Position numbers and translations under genes: made by a program
Notes under the pieces: generated by a model
What the model saw: the letters and a program-made list of their open reading frames with translations, nothing else
What the model was told of the DNA's origin: nothing
Databases searched by the model: none
Shown: piece after piece, positions 25,889 to 33,939 of the stretch
Layout of the letters: each line of letters opens with the position of its first letter
Position numbering within the stretch: position 1 is the stretch's first letter
Source of the DNA: Sphingomonas sp. UNC305MFCol5.2
GTDB lineage: Bacteria > Pseudomonadota > Alphaproteobacteria > Sphingomonadales > Sphingomonadaceae
NCBI RefSeq assembly: GCF_000712135.1
Contig: NZ_JOOE01000006.1
Location: forward strand, 29,605 to 93,604
Direction of reading: 5' to 3'
Length of the DNA stretch: 64,000 nucleotides

Positions 25889-26998
25889 TCAACCGAAGGT
25901 GAAGACATAGGCGCGCGCGCCGGGGCGCGAGAATGTGATCGCGACGGTGCGATCGGCGATCTCGCCGGGCTGGCGGACCAGCTGGTAGAGCCGATCCTCC
26001 TTCACTTCACCCCAGCCGGCCGCATCGACGTCCACGCCGCGGCTGGCGCCGGGGGCCCGGCCGTCGATCGTCACGCGAAAGCGAACCGGGCGGCCGTCGG
26101 CCGCAGCGCCCAGCACGAGATGCGCGTCGCGGGCGTGGAAGTGGAAGCGGATGGTGCCCGGGCCGCTCTCCAGCAACGCGTATTCGCCGCCGACCCTCCA
26201 GCTGCCCGCCAGATCCCACCGGTTGCGCGACAGGGTCGCGGCGGGGCCATAGTTGCGCGCGGCATCATTGCGGAAACCTCCCGGAGAGGCGAAGCCGGCG
26301 GCCTTGGCATAGCCGAGATAGGCTTCGGGCGAACCCAGATCGGCCCAGTCGGCCCGCGCCTCCAAGCCCTTGCCCGCGATCGGGGCCAGCGGCACGTCGG
26401 AGACGTCGTGACCGGCCTCGGCCAGCAGCCTGCGGATCAGCTGCTCGCCCTCGTCATATCCGCCCTCGCCGAGCCGATAGCCGCGCACCTTGCCCTGGGC
26501 GTCGATGAAATAGATGCCGGGCCAGCCCCGGTTGGCGAAGGCGCGCCACACCGCATAGTCATTGTCCTGCAGGTTCGGGTAGCGGACATTGAGCCGACTT
26601 GTGGCGAGACGGACGTTCGCGGGGTCTCTCTCGAAGCCGAATTCGGGCGCGTGAACGCCGATCACCTCGAGCCCCTTATTCGCGTAGCGCTCGCTCCACG
26701 CCCGCAGATAGGGAAGCGCGCGCAGCGAGTTGATGCACGAATAGGTCCAGAAATTGACGATCACGACCTTGCCGCGCAGCGACTTGGGGCCTTCCGGTGC
26801 GGGGAGAAGCCATGGCGCGGCGTCCTCCAATACTTCTATCGGGCGCGAGGTCGCGCTGAAGGGCGCGCCGGTGATGGCATTGCTGGCTCTGGCGGGGGAT
26901 CGGGCGAGGCCGAGCGCATCGCCGAAGCAGATGGCGGTGGCGGCGGCGGCCGCCACGACTGCGGCGGCTGCAAAGCCAGGCGAGCGTCTCTGGTCCAT
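25889..26998 (-). CDS. DipZ-like thioredoxin-fold protein with altered CXXC motif
   Basis: A 369-residue exported protein. A hydrophobic N-terminal segment (about 5-35) precedes a thioredoxin/redoxin domain (about 60-210) and a C-terminal beta domain like that following the thioredoxin in DipZ proteins ('SRNRWDLAGSW', 'YQLVRQPG'). The active-site region reads 'FWTYSCINS', where relatives have CINC, so the resolving cysteine is Ser. That would leave a monothiol that cannot act as a normal dithiol oxidoreductase. ATG 26998 is preceded by CAGGAGG. It is divergent from the epoxide hydrolase operon across 209 bases. Confidence 0.85.
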   Translation of the reverse strand: MDQRRSPGFAAAAVVAAAAATAICFGDALGLARSPARASNAITGAPFSATSRPIEVLEDAAPWLLPAPEGPKSLRGKVVIVNFWTYSCINSLRALPYLRAWSERYANKGLEVIGVHAPEFGFERDPANVRLATSRLNVRYPNLQDNDYAVWRAFANRGWPGIYFIDAQGKVRGYRLGEGGYDEGEQLIRRLLAEAGHDVSDVPLAPIAGKGLEARADWADLGSPEAYLGYAKAAGFASPGGFRNDAARNYGPAATLSRNRWDLAGSWRVGGEYALLESGPGTIRFHFHARDAHLVLGAAADGRPVRFRVTIDGRAPGASRGVDVDAAGWGEVKEDRLYQLVRQPGEIADRTVAITFSRPGARAYVFTFG

Positions 26999-27207
26999 GG
27001 TGCGTGCCTCCTGCTTCCGGTCCCCGCGGATAATAGGCCGTCGGCGCGGGCGCCGCCCGTTAGCCATCACCGGGTGCGCGTTAGTTCCTGAAAGTGGGTG
27101 CGGTACGCCTGTTCCCCTCGCGAACGCTAACGCCGCATCACCGCACTTAACGAGCGCCGCTGCGCCGCTCCTCTACATCTGGCCGCACCAGATCGGAGAA
27201 GAGCCCA

Positions 27208-28476
27208 ATGTTTGCAGATCAACCCTCGCGCCGGCAGTTCGTCGTCGGAGCGAGCTTGGCAGGGGCGCTCAGTGCCATGCCTTCCGCAGTACGCGCCCAG
27301 GGTGAAGACAGCGCTATCCGACCGTTCAGAGTCGTTATTCCGGAGCGGGACATTCGGGCTTTGCAGCGGCGGATCGGCGAGACCCGCTGGGCCGATACCC
27401 AACCGGTTCCCGATGACGGTCAGGGCGTGCGCCGCCAGACGCTCGAGCCGCTGATGCGCTACTGGGCGCAGGGCTATGACTGGCGCAAGATCGAGGCGAG
27501 GCTCAACGCGCTGCCGATGTTCCTGACCCGGATCGACGGTCTCGACGTGCATTTCATCCATGTCCGCTCGCGACACGAAAATGCGCTGCCGATGATCCTC
27601 ACCCATGGCTGGCCGGGCTCGATCCTCGAGTTCCTCAAGGTCATCGATCCGCTGACCAACCCGACTGCGCATGGTGGCAAGGCAGAGGACGCGTTCCACC
27701 TGGTGATCCCGTCGATCCCGGGTTTCGGCTTCTCGGGCAAACCGACGACGCCCGGTTGGGGATCGGATCATATCGGCCGCGTCTGGGCGATGCTCATGCA
27801 ACGAGTCGGCTATGACCGCTACGTAAGCCAGGGCGGCGATTGCGGCTCGGTGATCTCGCAGCGCATGGCGCTCCAGCATGTGCCCGGGCTGATCGGCATC
27901 CACCTCAACATGCCCGCGGTCGTTCCCGCCGGCATCGCGAAGATCCTCGCCGCCGGCGATTCCGCCCCCGCGACCCTGACTCCCGGGGAGCGCGGCGCAT
28001 TCGACCAGCTCGAAGCCTTCTACCGCGACAACGCGGCCTATGCTGCGATGATGAACACGCGGCCGCAGACGATCGGCTATTCGCTCGTCGACTCGCCGGT
28101 CGGCATGGCCGCGTGGATGTACGAGAAGATCGGCCAGTGGACCTATCCCGCCGGCAATCCCGAACGGGTGCTCGGCCGGGACGCGATCCTCGATGACCTC
28201 TCGCTTTATTGGCTCACGGGCACGGGCGCATCCGCCGCCCGGATCTATTGGGAGGATCACTCCAACAATTTCAACGCACGCGGCATCATCGACCTGCCGG
28301 TCGCGGTGAGCGTGTTCCCCGGCGAGATCTTCCGCGCCCCCAGGAGCTGGGCCGAGCGCTGCTACACCAATCTCTACTACTTCAACGAAGCGAGAAACGG
28401 CGGCCATTTCGCCGCCTGGGAACAGCCGACGCTGTTCAGCGAGGAAGTCCGCGCCGCCTTCCGTCCGCTTCGCTAG
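27208..28476 (+). CDS. Exported epoxide hydrolase (EHN family)
   Basis: An alpha/beta hydrolase of 422 residues with a Tat-type signal ('SRRQFVVGASLAGAL', cleavage near residue 31), an N-terminal EHN domain ('FRVVIPERDIRALQRRI', about 39-150) and a hydrolase core. The oxyanion loop is 'HGWPGS', the nucleophile Asp lies in 'GGDCGS' (near residue 211), and the late His is in 'NGGHFAAWEQP'. Trp commonly follows the Asp in this family; here it is Cys. It opens a three-gene operon with the Ohr-like and secreted hydrolase genes (gaps of 25 and 24 bases). A close paralogue is at 38.3 kb. Confidence 0.9.
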   Translation: MFADQPSRRQFVVGASLAGALSAMPSAVRAQGEDSAIRPFRVVIPERDIRALQRRIGETRWADTQPVPDDGQGVRRQTLEPLMRYWAQGYDWRKIEARLNALPMFLTRIDGLDVHFIHVRSRHENALPMILTHGWPGSILEFLKVIDPLTNPTAHGGKAEDAFHLVIPSIPGFGFSGKPTTPGWGSDHIGRVWAMLMQRVGYDRYVSQGGDCGSVISQRMALQHVPGLIGIHLNMPAVVPAGIAKILAAGDSAPATLTPGERGAFDQLEAFYRDNAAYAAMMNTRPQTIGYSLVDSPVGMAAWMYEKIGQWTYPAGNPERVLGRDAILDDLSLYWLTGTGASAARIYWEDHSNNFNARGIIDLPVAVSVFPGEIFRAPRSWAERCYTNLYYFNEARNGGHFAAWEQPTLFSEEVRAAFRPLR

Positions 28477-28501
28477 GCCCTCGATCCCAAGGAGAAGCAC
28501 C

Positions 28502-28915
28502 ATGTCCGACATCAAGACCCTGTACACCGCGCACGTGCATGTGACCGGCGGCCGCGAGGGCGCCGCCCGCAGCTCGGACGGCCGTCTCGATATCGCGCTC
28601 GCCGTCCCCGGCAGTCCCGGCGCCGGCACCAATCCCGAGCAGCTGTTCGCTGCCGGCTGGTCGGCCTGTTTCGAAGGCGCGATGGCGATCGCCGCGAAGG
28701 GCAAGGGTATGACCCTGCCGACGGGCCTCGCGATCGATGCCGAGGTCGATCTGTGCCACGGCGAGGACGGCTATTCGCTCGCCGCCCGGCTGAATGTGAG
28801 CGTCCCCGGCGTGGAGCTCGAGGTTGCGCGCCAGCTCATCGAGGCCGCGCACCGCACCTGCCCCTATTCGAAGGCGATCAAGGGCAATATCGATGCCGTC
28901 GTCAGGCTCGTCTGA
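28502..28915 (+). CDS. ohr: Ohr family organic hydroperoxide reductase
   Basis: A 137-residue cytoplasmic peroxidase of the Ohr subgroup. It has 'YTAHVHVTGGREG', 'GTNPEQLFAAGWSACFEGA' with the peroxidatic Cys, and 'AAHRTCPYSKAIKGN' with the resolving Cys. Thiols are regenerated by lipoyl proteins in characterised relatives. AAGGAG lies before the ATG. Its place between two hydrolases fits a response to oxidised organic compounds. No OhrR gene is adjacent. Confidence 0.93.
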   Translation: MSDIKTLYTAHVHVTGGREGAARSSDGRLDIALAVPGSPGAGTNPEQLFAAGWSACFEGAMAIAAKGKGMTLPTGLAIDAEVDLCHGEDGYSLAARLNVSVPGVELEVARQLIEAAHRTCPYSKAIKGNIDAVVRLV

Positions 28916-28939
28916 CCCCTATTCCGAAGGAGACCCGAC

Positions 28940-29713
28940 ATGAAGAAGCTGATTGCCGGCGGGCTGTTGCTCGCCGCCGCGCTGCCGCTCGCTGCGCAGG
29001 CGCAAAGCGCGAAACCGACCGTGGTGCTCGTACACGGAGCCTTTGCGGATTCGTCGAGCTGGAACGGCGTGATCACCATTCTCGAGCGCGACGGCTACAC
29101 CGTGGTCGCCGCGGCCAATCCGCTGCGCGGCGTTCGTGCCGATGCCGACGCGGTGCGCGGTCTGGTCGACAGCATCCCGGGTCCGGTCGTGCTCGTCGGC
29201 CATAGCTATGGCGGCTCGGTGATCAGCGAGGCGGCCGAGGGCGCGCCGAACGTCAAGGCGCTGGTCTATGTCGCCGCCTTCGCGCCCGAGGCCGGCGAGA
29301 CCGCGCTCGGCCTGACCGGCAAGTTCCCGGGCAGCACCCTGCCGCCCACGCTGGCGCCCCCGGTCAAGCTCGCGAGCGGCGGCAACGACCTCTACATCCT
29401 CCAGGCACGTTTTCACGATCAGTTCGCGGCGGACGTGCCCGCGACCGAGGCGCGGCTGATGGCGGCCGGCCAGCGCCCGATCGCTGAGGCGGCGCTGGGA
29501 GAAGCGTCCACAGCGCCCGCGTGGAAGCACGTCCCTTCGTGGTTCGTCTATGGCGACAAGGACCGGAACATCCCGCCTGCCGCGTTGGCCTTCATGGCCG
29601 ATCGGGCGAAGTCGCGCGATACGGTGGTGGTGAAGGGCGCCTCGCATGTGGTGATGGTTTCGCACGCGGCGACGGTGGCCGGGCTGATCGAAAAGGCGGC
29701 GACCGCCCGATGA
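28940..29713 (+). CDS. Secreted alpha/beta hydrolase
   Basis: A 257-residue alpha/beta hydrolase with a Sec signal peptide (about 1-22, ending 'AAQAQS'). 'VLVHGAFADSSSW' is the oxyanion region, 'VGHSYGGSV' the nucleophile elbow, and 'ASHVVMVSH' the catalytic His region. This resembles the small esterase-like proteins annotated as salicylate-esterase-type hydrolases. It is the third gene of the operon, and a GGAG site precedes the ATG. The periplasmic substrate is unknown. Confidence 0.9.
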   Translation: MKKLIAGGLLLAAALPLAAQAQSAKPTVVLVHGAFADSSSWNGVITILERDGYTVVAAANPLRGVRADADAVRGLVDSIPGPVVLVGHSYGGSVISEAAEGAPNVKALVYVAAFAPEAGETALGLTGKFPGSTLPPTLAPPVKLASGGNDLYILQARFHDQFAADVPATEARLMAAGQRPIAEAALGEASTAPAWKHVPSWFVYGDKDRNIPPAALAFMADRAKSRDTVVVKGASHVVMVSHAATVAGLIEKAATAR

Positions 29714-29723
29714 GCTGAGCGCC

Positions 29724-29741
29724 GGCGTTCCCCCCAACGCC
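29724..29741. terminator. Possible terminator hairpin between convergent operons
   Basis: GGCGTT-CCCCCC-AACGCC forms a 6-bp stem, inside further GC-rich inverted sequence to about 29780, between convergent transcription units. No T run is present, so it is a weak candidate. Confidence 0.3.
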
Positions 29742-29797
29742 GCCGGCGCCACGCCCGCGGCCGGCTTCGCCCCTGCGTCGCCGGTCGCGGGCGATCC

Positions 29798-30331
29798 CTA
29801 TTGCGAATAGTCGGTGAAGACGAGGTCCGCATTCTTGTCCAGTGCGTCGAGCTTCGCATGGCAAGTGAAGCAGGCGCGGGTGAGCGCGGGGTCGTGGTTC
29901 GCCACGCCGTTCTCGAACTGGCCATAGCCCCAGCCGCCGCTCGCGGCGTAGCGCCTCGCATCCTTGACGCTGACCTGCACGTTAACCGGCACTCCGGCGA
30001 CGAAGGATTGGGGCGCGGGAAAGACGCTGTCGTTGCGCGGCGAGGATTCAAATCGCCACGCCAGTCGCACGATGACGGCGCCTTCGGGAAAAGGGCGCTT
30101 GCCTTCGCGAAAGGCCTTCACTGCGATGTCATTGCCCAGAATGGCGCGGATATCGTTGTTCTTGCCCGCCTCGTGCGCGACGCTGATCAGCTTCCAATCG
30201 CGATACCCCTCGGGGAGCTTGACCCCATAGAGCGGAGAGCTTTGGTCATCGAGGCGCTGGGCGGCGACCACCGCCGAAACCCCGAAGACCAGCATCGCGA
30301 ACGCGAGGCCGCAGGTTGCAAGATGCTTCAT
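29798..30331 (-). CDS. Cytochrome P460 family protein
   Basis: A periplasmic haem protein of 177 residues. A signal peptide (about 1-24, 'VSAVVAAQ') precedes the P460-type domain with 'YRDWKLISVAHE' and 'AFREGKRPFPEGAVIVRL'. The C-terminal haem site is 'CFTCH'. Characterised relatives oxidise hydroxylamine or detoxify nitrogen oxides through a Lys- or Tyr-linked haem. AGGAGCAGGAC before the ATG overlaps the end of the upstream hydrolase gene (12-base gap), so the two are one operon. Here it is more likely a stress or detoxification protein than part of nitrification. Confidence 0.88.
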   Translation of the reverse strand: MKHLATCGLAFAMLVFGVSAVVAAQRLDDQSSPLYGVKLPEGYRDWKLISVAHEAGKNNDIRAILGNDIAVKAFREGKRPFPEGAVIVRLAWRFESSPRNDSVFPAPQSFVAGVPVNVQVSVKDARRYAASGGWGYGQFENGVANHDPALTRACFTCHAKLDALDKNADLVFTDYSQ

Positions 30332-30343
30332 GTGTCCTGCTCC

Positions 30344-31381
30344 TCAGCCGGCCAGCCGAGCGGCATCGAGCACGGCTTTGGCGAAGGCGGCCGGGGCTTC
30401 CTGCGGCAGATTGTGGCCGATCCCGCCGGTGATCCGGCGGTGCTCATAGGGGCCGGTGAATTTGGCGCGATATTGCGCTGGCTCGGGGTGCGGCGCGCCG
30501 TTGGCGTCGCCTTCCATGGTGATCGACGGGATCGTCACCGGCGGCGCGGCGGCGAGCTTCGCCTCGACTACGTCATACTGCGCCTCGCCCTCGGCGAGCC
30601 CGAGCCGCCAGCGATAATTGTGGATCACGATCGCGACATGGTCCGGATTGTCGAACGCGGCTGCCGAGCGGTCGAAGGTCGCGGCGTCGAACTTCCATTT
30701 CGGCGAGGCCAGCTGCCAGATCAGCTGGTTGAATGCTTTGGTGTTCGCGGCATAGCCGGCCTTGCCGCGCTCGGTCGCGAAGTAGAATTGATACCACCAT
30801 TGCAGCTCGGCCTGCGGCGGCAGCGGCTTGACGTTGCCGGCCTGGCTGCCGATCAGATAGCCGCTGACCGAGACCAGCGCCTTGCAGCGCTCGGGCCACA
30901 GGACCGCCATGATGTCTGCGGTGCGCGCGCCCCAGTCGAATCCGGCGACGATCGCCCGCTCGATTCGGAGCGCGTCCATCAGCGCGAGCCCATCCGCCGC
31001 GAGCGCGGCCTGCTGGGCGTTGCGCGGCGTCTCGGCCGAGCGGAAGACGGTGGTGCCATGGCCGCGCAGATGCGGCACGATCACGCGATAGCCGCGCGCG
31101 GCGAGCAGCGGCGCCACCTCCGCGAAGGCATCGATGGCATAGGGCCAGCCGTGGAAGAGCAGGATCGCCGGCCCCGAAGCGGGCCCCATCTCGACATAGC
31201 CGATGCTGAGCACCCCGGCATCGACCTGCTTGAGCGGCCCGAGAGGGGAAAGAGGTGACAGCGGCGGTGACGCTGCCGCCCCTGTCGGCACGGTGCCCCC
31301 GGCCAGCGCCGCGGCGATCGCGGCGGCGCCGTGGAAGAAGCTGCGGCGATCGGTGAAGGTCTCGGACAAAGGCTTCGACAT
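30344..31381 (-). CDS. Exported alpha/beta hydrolase (epoxide hydrolase/dehalogenase-like)
   Basis: A 345-residue hydrolase with a Tat-like N-terminus ('DRRSFFHGAAAIAAAL'). The core shows 'LLFHGWPYAIDAF' (HGxP), the nucleophile Asp in 'AGFDWGARTA' and a C-terminal His in 'GGIGHNLPQEAP'. The Asp nucleophile suggests epoxide hydrolase or haloalkane dehalogenase chemistry rather than esterase. It is followed after 12 bases by the P460 gene. The substrate is unknown. Confidence 0.88.
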   Translation of the reverse strand: MSKPLSETFTDRRSFFHGAAAIAAALAGGTVPTGAAASPPLSPLSPLGPLKQVDAGVLSIGYVEMGPASGPAILLFHGWPYAIDAFAEVAPLLAARGYRVIVPHLRGHGTTVFRSAETPRNAQQAALAADGLALMDALRIERAIVAGFDWGARTADIMAVLWPERCKALVSVSGYLIGSQAGNVKPLPPQAELQWWYQFYFATERGKAGYAANTKAFNQLIWQLASPKWKFDAATFDRSAAAFDNPDHVAIVIHNYRWRLGLAEGEAQYDVVEAKLAAAPPVTIPSITMEGDANGAPHPEPAQYRAKFTGPYEHRRITGGIGHNLPQEAPAAFAKAVLDAARLAG

Positions 31382-31567
31382 GGCTCGGATCCTTTCGGCG
31401 GCATGGAACGGTGCGTTGATAGCCTCGTCGGAATGGAGGCGCCCGTTAATCGCTATGATCTGCTGTGAGCGAGCCCCGTCCTTCTCGAAAACTAACAGCG
31501 TCTAACTGGCTCCTGCAGGGGCACGCGGCCTAGACCGTGGGATGTCCCGAAGAGGTTGGAAAGCCCG

Positions 31568-32014
31568 ATGCCCCGATTCAGTCCGGCGATGGAGCAGCAC
31601 GTCCGCGCTGCCGAGGACGCCTGGAACAGCCGCGACCTGCAGGCGATCCTGCTCGGAAGCACCATCGACTGTCAGTGGCGCAACCGCGTCAATTTCCTGT
31701 GGGGGCGCGAGCAGATCCGCATTTTCCTCGAGCGCCAGCTACGCCGCGAGATCGAGCTTCGCATGGTCATCGAGCTGTGGGCGGAGGGCGAACAACGGCT
31801 CAGCACGCGCCACGCCGCGGAGTTCCGCAACGATAGCGGCACCTGGTTTCGCGTCTATGGCAGCGAGGAGGTCGAGTTCGACGATGCCGGACTGGTCCGG
31901 CGCCGGCTCACCGCCGCCAACGAGCATCCCATCCAGGAGCATGCGCGTGCCCTGCGCTGGCCGGAAGGACCGCGTCCCGCCGACCAGCCGAGCCTCACCG
32001 AGCTCGGCTTCTAG
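31568..32014 (+). CDS. DUF1348 / NTF2-like protein
   Basis: A 148-residue protein of the DUF1348 group in the SnoaL/NTF2-like fold. It has the family-like 'AEDAWNSRDLQAILLG', 'CQWRNRVNFLWGREQIRIFL' and 'FRVYGSEEVEFDDAGLVRRR'. ATG 31568 is preferred over an upstream in-frame TTG. The enzymatic role is not known. Its stop codon shares the bases CTAG with the convergent MFS gene, so each gene ends inside the other's stop. Confidence 0.85.
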   Translation: MPRFSPAMEQHVRAAEDAWNSRDLQAILLGSTIDCQWRNRVNFLWGREQIRIFLERQLRREIELRMVIELWAEGEQRLSTRHAAEFRNDSGTWFRVYGSEEVEFDDAGLVRRRLTAANEHPIQEHARALRWPEGPRPADQPSLTELGF

Positions 32015-33288
32015 GCGCCCTTCAACATGGGCGTGAATTCCATACCCCTGGTCTCGCGCAGCAACCCCGCGGCGAGCAGCACCAGCGCATAGGCCACGGA
32101 CACATAGATGCCGATCGAACGGGCGATGCCGAAGGCAGCGATGCTGCCGCCCACCGCGAAAGGAGCGAGCCCAGCCACGCCGCGCCCGACATTGTAGCAG
32201 AAGCCGAGACCGGATCCGCGCAGCCGCGTCGGGTAGAGCTCGTTCAGCACCGGCCCGATCGCGCTGTAGAGTCCCATCGCGAAGAGCCCGAGCGGCGCCC
32301 CGATCGCAAGCAGCACGGCGTCGGAAATCTCCGTTTCGGTCGCGACGAACACGGTGGCGATTCCGCCGAGCGCGAACGAAGCGAGCGTCGCCCGGCGCCC
32401 GATACGGTCGGCGAGCGCGGCGCCGAGCATATAGCCCGCGAGCGATCCGGCGACGAGCACCGCCATGTGCGTGGCGGCCTGCGCGGAGCTCATGCCGCGC
32501 TCGAGCCGCAGCATCGTCGGCCACCAGGTGGCGAGTGCCCAATAGCCGCTATGCGTCCCGATCGCGAGCAGGCTGCCCCGGGCGGTGTTGCCGCACATCC
32601 GGCGCGAGAAGATACGGTGCCACGCCTCGGCGTCCGGGGCGGCGAGGAAGGTGGCGGACTCGACCAGCCGCCGGCGGGCAACGAAAATTGCCAGCGCCGG
32701 CGGCAAGCCTATGAAGAAGACGGCGCGCCAGCCCAGTTCCGGCGGCAGCAGCGCGACGGCGATGGTGGAGGTGGCGGCGGCCAGGCCCCAGCCGACCGCC
32801 CAAGCGCTCTGCGCGGTTCCGACGAGCCGGCCGCGCGTCGCGGCGGCGGCGATTTCGCCCATGAACACCGCGCCGACCGCCCATTCGGCGCCGAAACCGA
32901 AGCCCTGGAGCGTCCGCGCGACGAGCAACTGCTCGAAATTCTGCGCCAGCCCGCAGCACAGGGTGGCGAGCGACATCCAGACGATGGTCAGCTGCAGCAC
33001 GCGCACGCGCCCGAACCGATCGGAAGCCAGGCCCGCCAGCCATCCGCCAGCCGCGGAGGCGACGAGCATCACCGTTGCCAGCAATCCACCCGCCGCGGGC
33101 GACAGGTGCCAGAGCGTCAGCAGCAGGGGCAGGATGAACGAATAAAGCTGGACGTTCATCGCGTCGACGCTGAACCCGGCATAGGTGCTGCGGAACGCGC
33201 GGCGACCATTCGGGTCGAGGGCGCGATACCAGCGCGGTGCGATCATCGGAGCGGGCGTGCGAGAGAATCCATCCCGGCTCTCAAACAC
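32011..33288 (-). CDS. MFS transporter (aromatic acid/sugar acid symporter-like)
   Basis: A 12-helix major facilitator of 425 residues. The motif after helix 2 is 'GLASDRFGRVRVLQ', helix 4-5 has 'ARTLQGFGFGAEW', and the second-half loop is 'GAALADRIGRRATL'. These resemble the AAHS/sialate group of organic-anion symporters. The first possible start is GTG 33288, only four bases from a palindromic operator; ATG 33246 is the alternative. It is divergent from the TetR gene, whose product probably controls it. Confidence 0.9.
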   Translation of the reverse strand: MFESRDGFSRTPAPMIAPRWYRALDPNGRRAFRSTYAGFSVDAMNVQLYSFILPLLLTLWHLSPAAGGLLATVMLVASAAGGWLAGLASDRFGRVRVLQLTIVWMSLATLCCGLAQNFEQLLVARTLQGFGFGAEWAVGAVFMGEIAAAATRGRLVGTAQSAWAVGWGLAAATSTIAVALLPPELGWRAVFFIGLPPALAIFVARRRLVESATFLAAPDAEAWHRIFSRRMCGNTARGSLLAIGTHSGYWALATWWPTMLRLERGMSSAQAATHMAVLVAGSLAGYMLGAALADRIGRRATLASFALGGIATVFVATETEISDAVLLAIGAPLGLFAMGLYSAIGPVLNELYPTRLRGSGLGFCYNVGRGVAGLAPFAVGGSIAAFGIARSIGIYVSVAYALVLLAAGLLRETRGMEFTPMLKGA

Positions 33289-33291
33289 ATC

Positions 33292-33307
33292 TTGAACGAT
33301 CGTTCCA
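33292..33307. promoter_or_regulatory. TetR operator, site 1 (between MFS and tetR)
   Basis: TTGAACGATCGTTCCA contains the perfect palindrome GAACGATCGTTC. It lies in the 37-bp gap between divergent MFS and TetR genes. The same 16 bases, with one change, occur in inverse orientation before the quinone reductase gene at 33910. Confidence 0.75.
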
Positions 33308-33325
33308 GTACATTATCTCTTCGTC

Positions 33326-33892
33326 ATGGCTCGTCCCAAGGAATTCGATGTAGATACCGCCGTGGAGGCTGCGATAGCGGTGTTTCGCGAGCATGGTTTC
33401 GAAGGCACTTCGGCGCAGATGCTCGTCGATGCGATGAAGATCGGCCGGCAGAGTCTGTACGACACGTTCGGCGACAAATGGGGTGTCTACCGCGCGGCGG
33501 TGAAGCGCTATTCGCAGGAAGAAGTGCGAACGCATGCCGAGATACTGGCGAGCCGCGAGCGCGCGATCGAGGGTATTCGCGCAATGCTCGATCGCGTGGC
33601 AGGCGAGGCGAGCCGGGCGTGCCTTGGCCTCAGCGCGACGGTCGAGTTCGGCTGCTCGCGGCCCGAGCTGGTGAAGCTTCGTGAGGCTTCGAGCGCCACG
33701 CTGACCCGCGCAGTGAAGGACGCGTTGGCCAAGGCGCAGACGCAGGGCGACGTCGCGGCCGATCTCGACCTCGACCACCTCGCGACCTTCCTGATCACGA
33801 CGCTCTCCAGCCTCCGCCTCGCCGCGCGCGCGGGCGCCGAGCCGGAGCAGATCTCCGCGCTTGTCGATCTCGCCCTGCGCGTATTGCGCTGA
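33326..33892 (+). CDS. TetR family transcriptional regulator
   Basis: A 188-residue repressor of TetR/AcrR type. The N-terminal helix-turn-helix is 'AIAVFREHGFEGTSAQMLVDAMKIGRQSLYDTFGDK' in form (about 13-48). The C-terminal half is the helical ligand and dimer domain with 'ACLGLSATVEFG', as in the YcdC/ComR-like group. It probably represses itself, the divergent MFS gene and the downstream reductase through the two GAACGATC operators. A run of eight T follows its stop codon and may weakly terminate transcription. Confidence 0.92.
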   Translation: MARPKEFDVDTAVEAAIAVFREHGFEGTSAQMLVDAMKIGRQSLYDTFGDKWGVYRAAVKRYSQEEVRTHAEILASRERAIEGIRAMLDRVAGEASRACLGLSATVEFGCSRPELVKLREASSATLTRAVKDALAKAQTQGDVAADLDLDHLATFLITTLSSLRLAARAGAEPEQISALVDLALRVLR

Positions 33893-33909
33893 TTTTTTTT
33901 GCCCAATTC

Positions 33910-33925
33910 TGGAACGATCATTCAA
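33910..33925. promoter_or_regulatory. TetR operator, site 2 (before quinone reductase)
   Basis: TGGAACGATCATTCAA is the reverse complement of site 1 with one mismatch in 16. It lies 14 bases before the reductase start codon, overlapping the region where a ribosome site and promoter would be. Confidence 0.72.
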
Positions 33926-33939
33926 CAAGGAGTTTCAAG

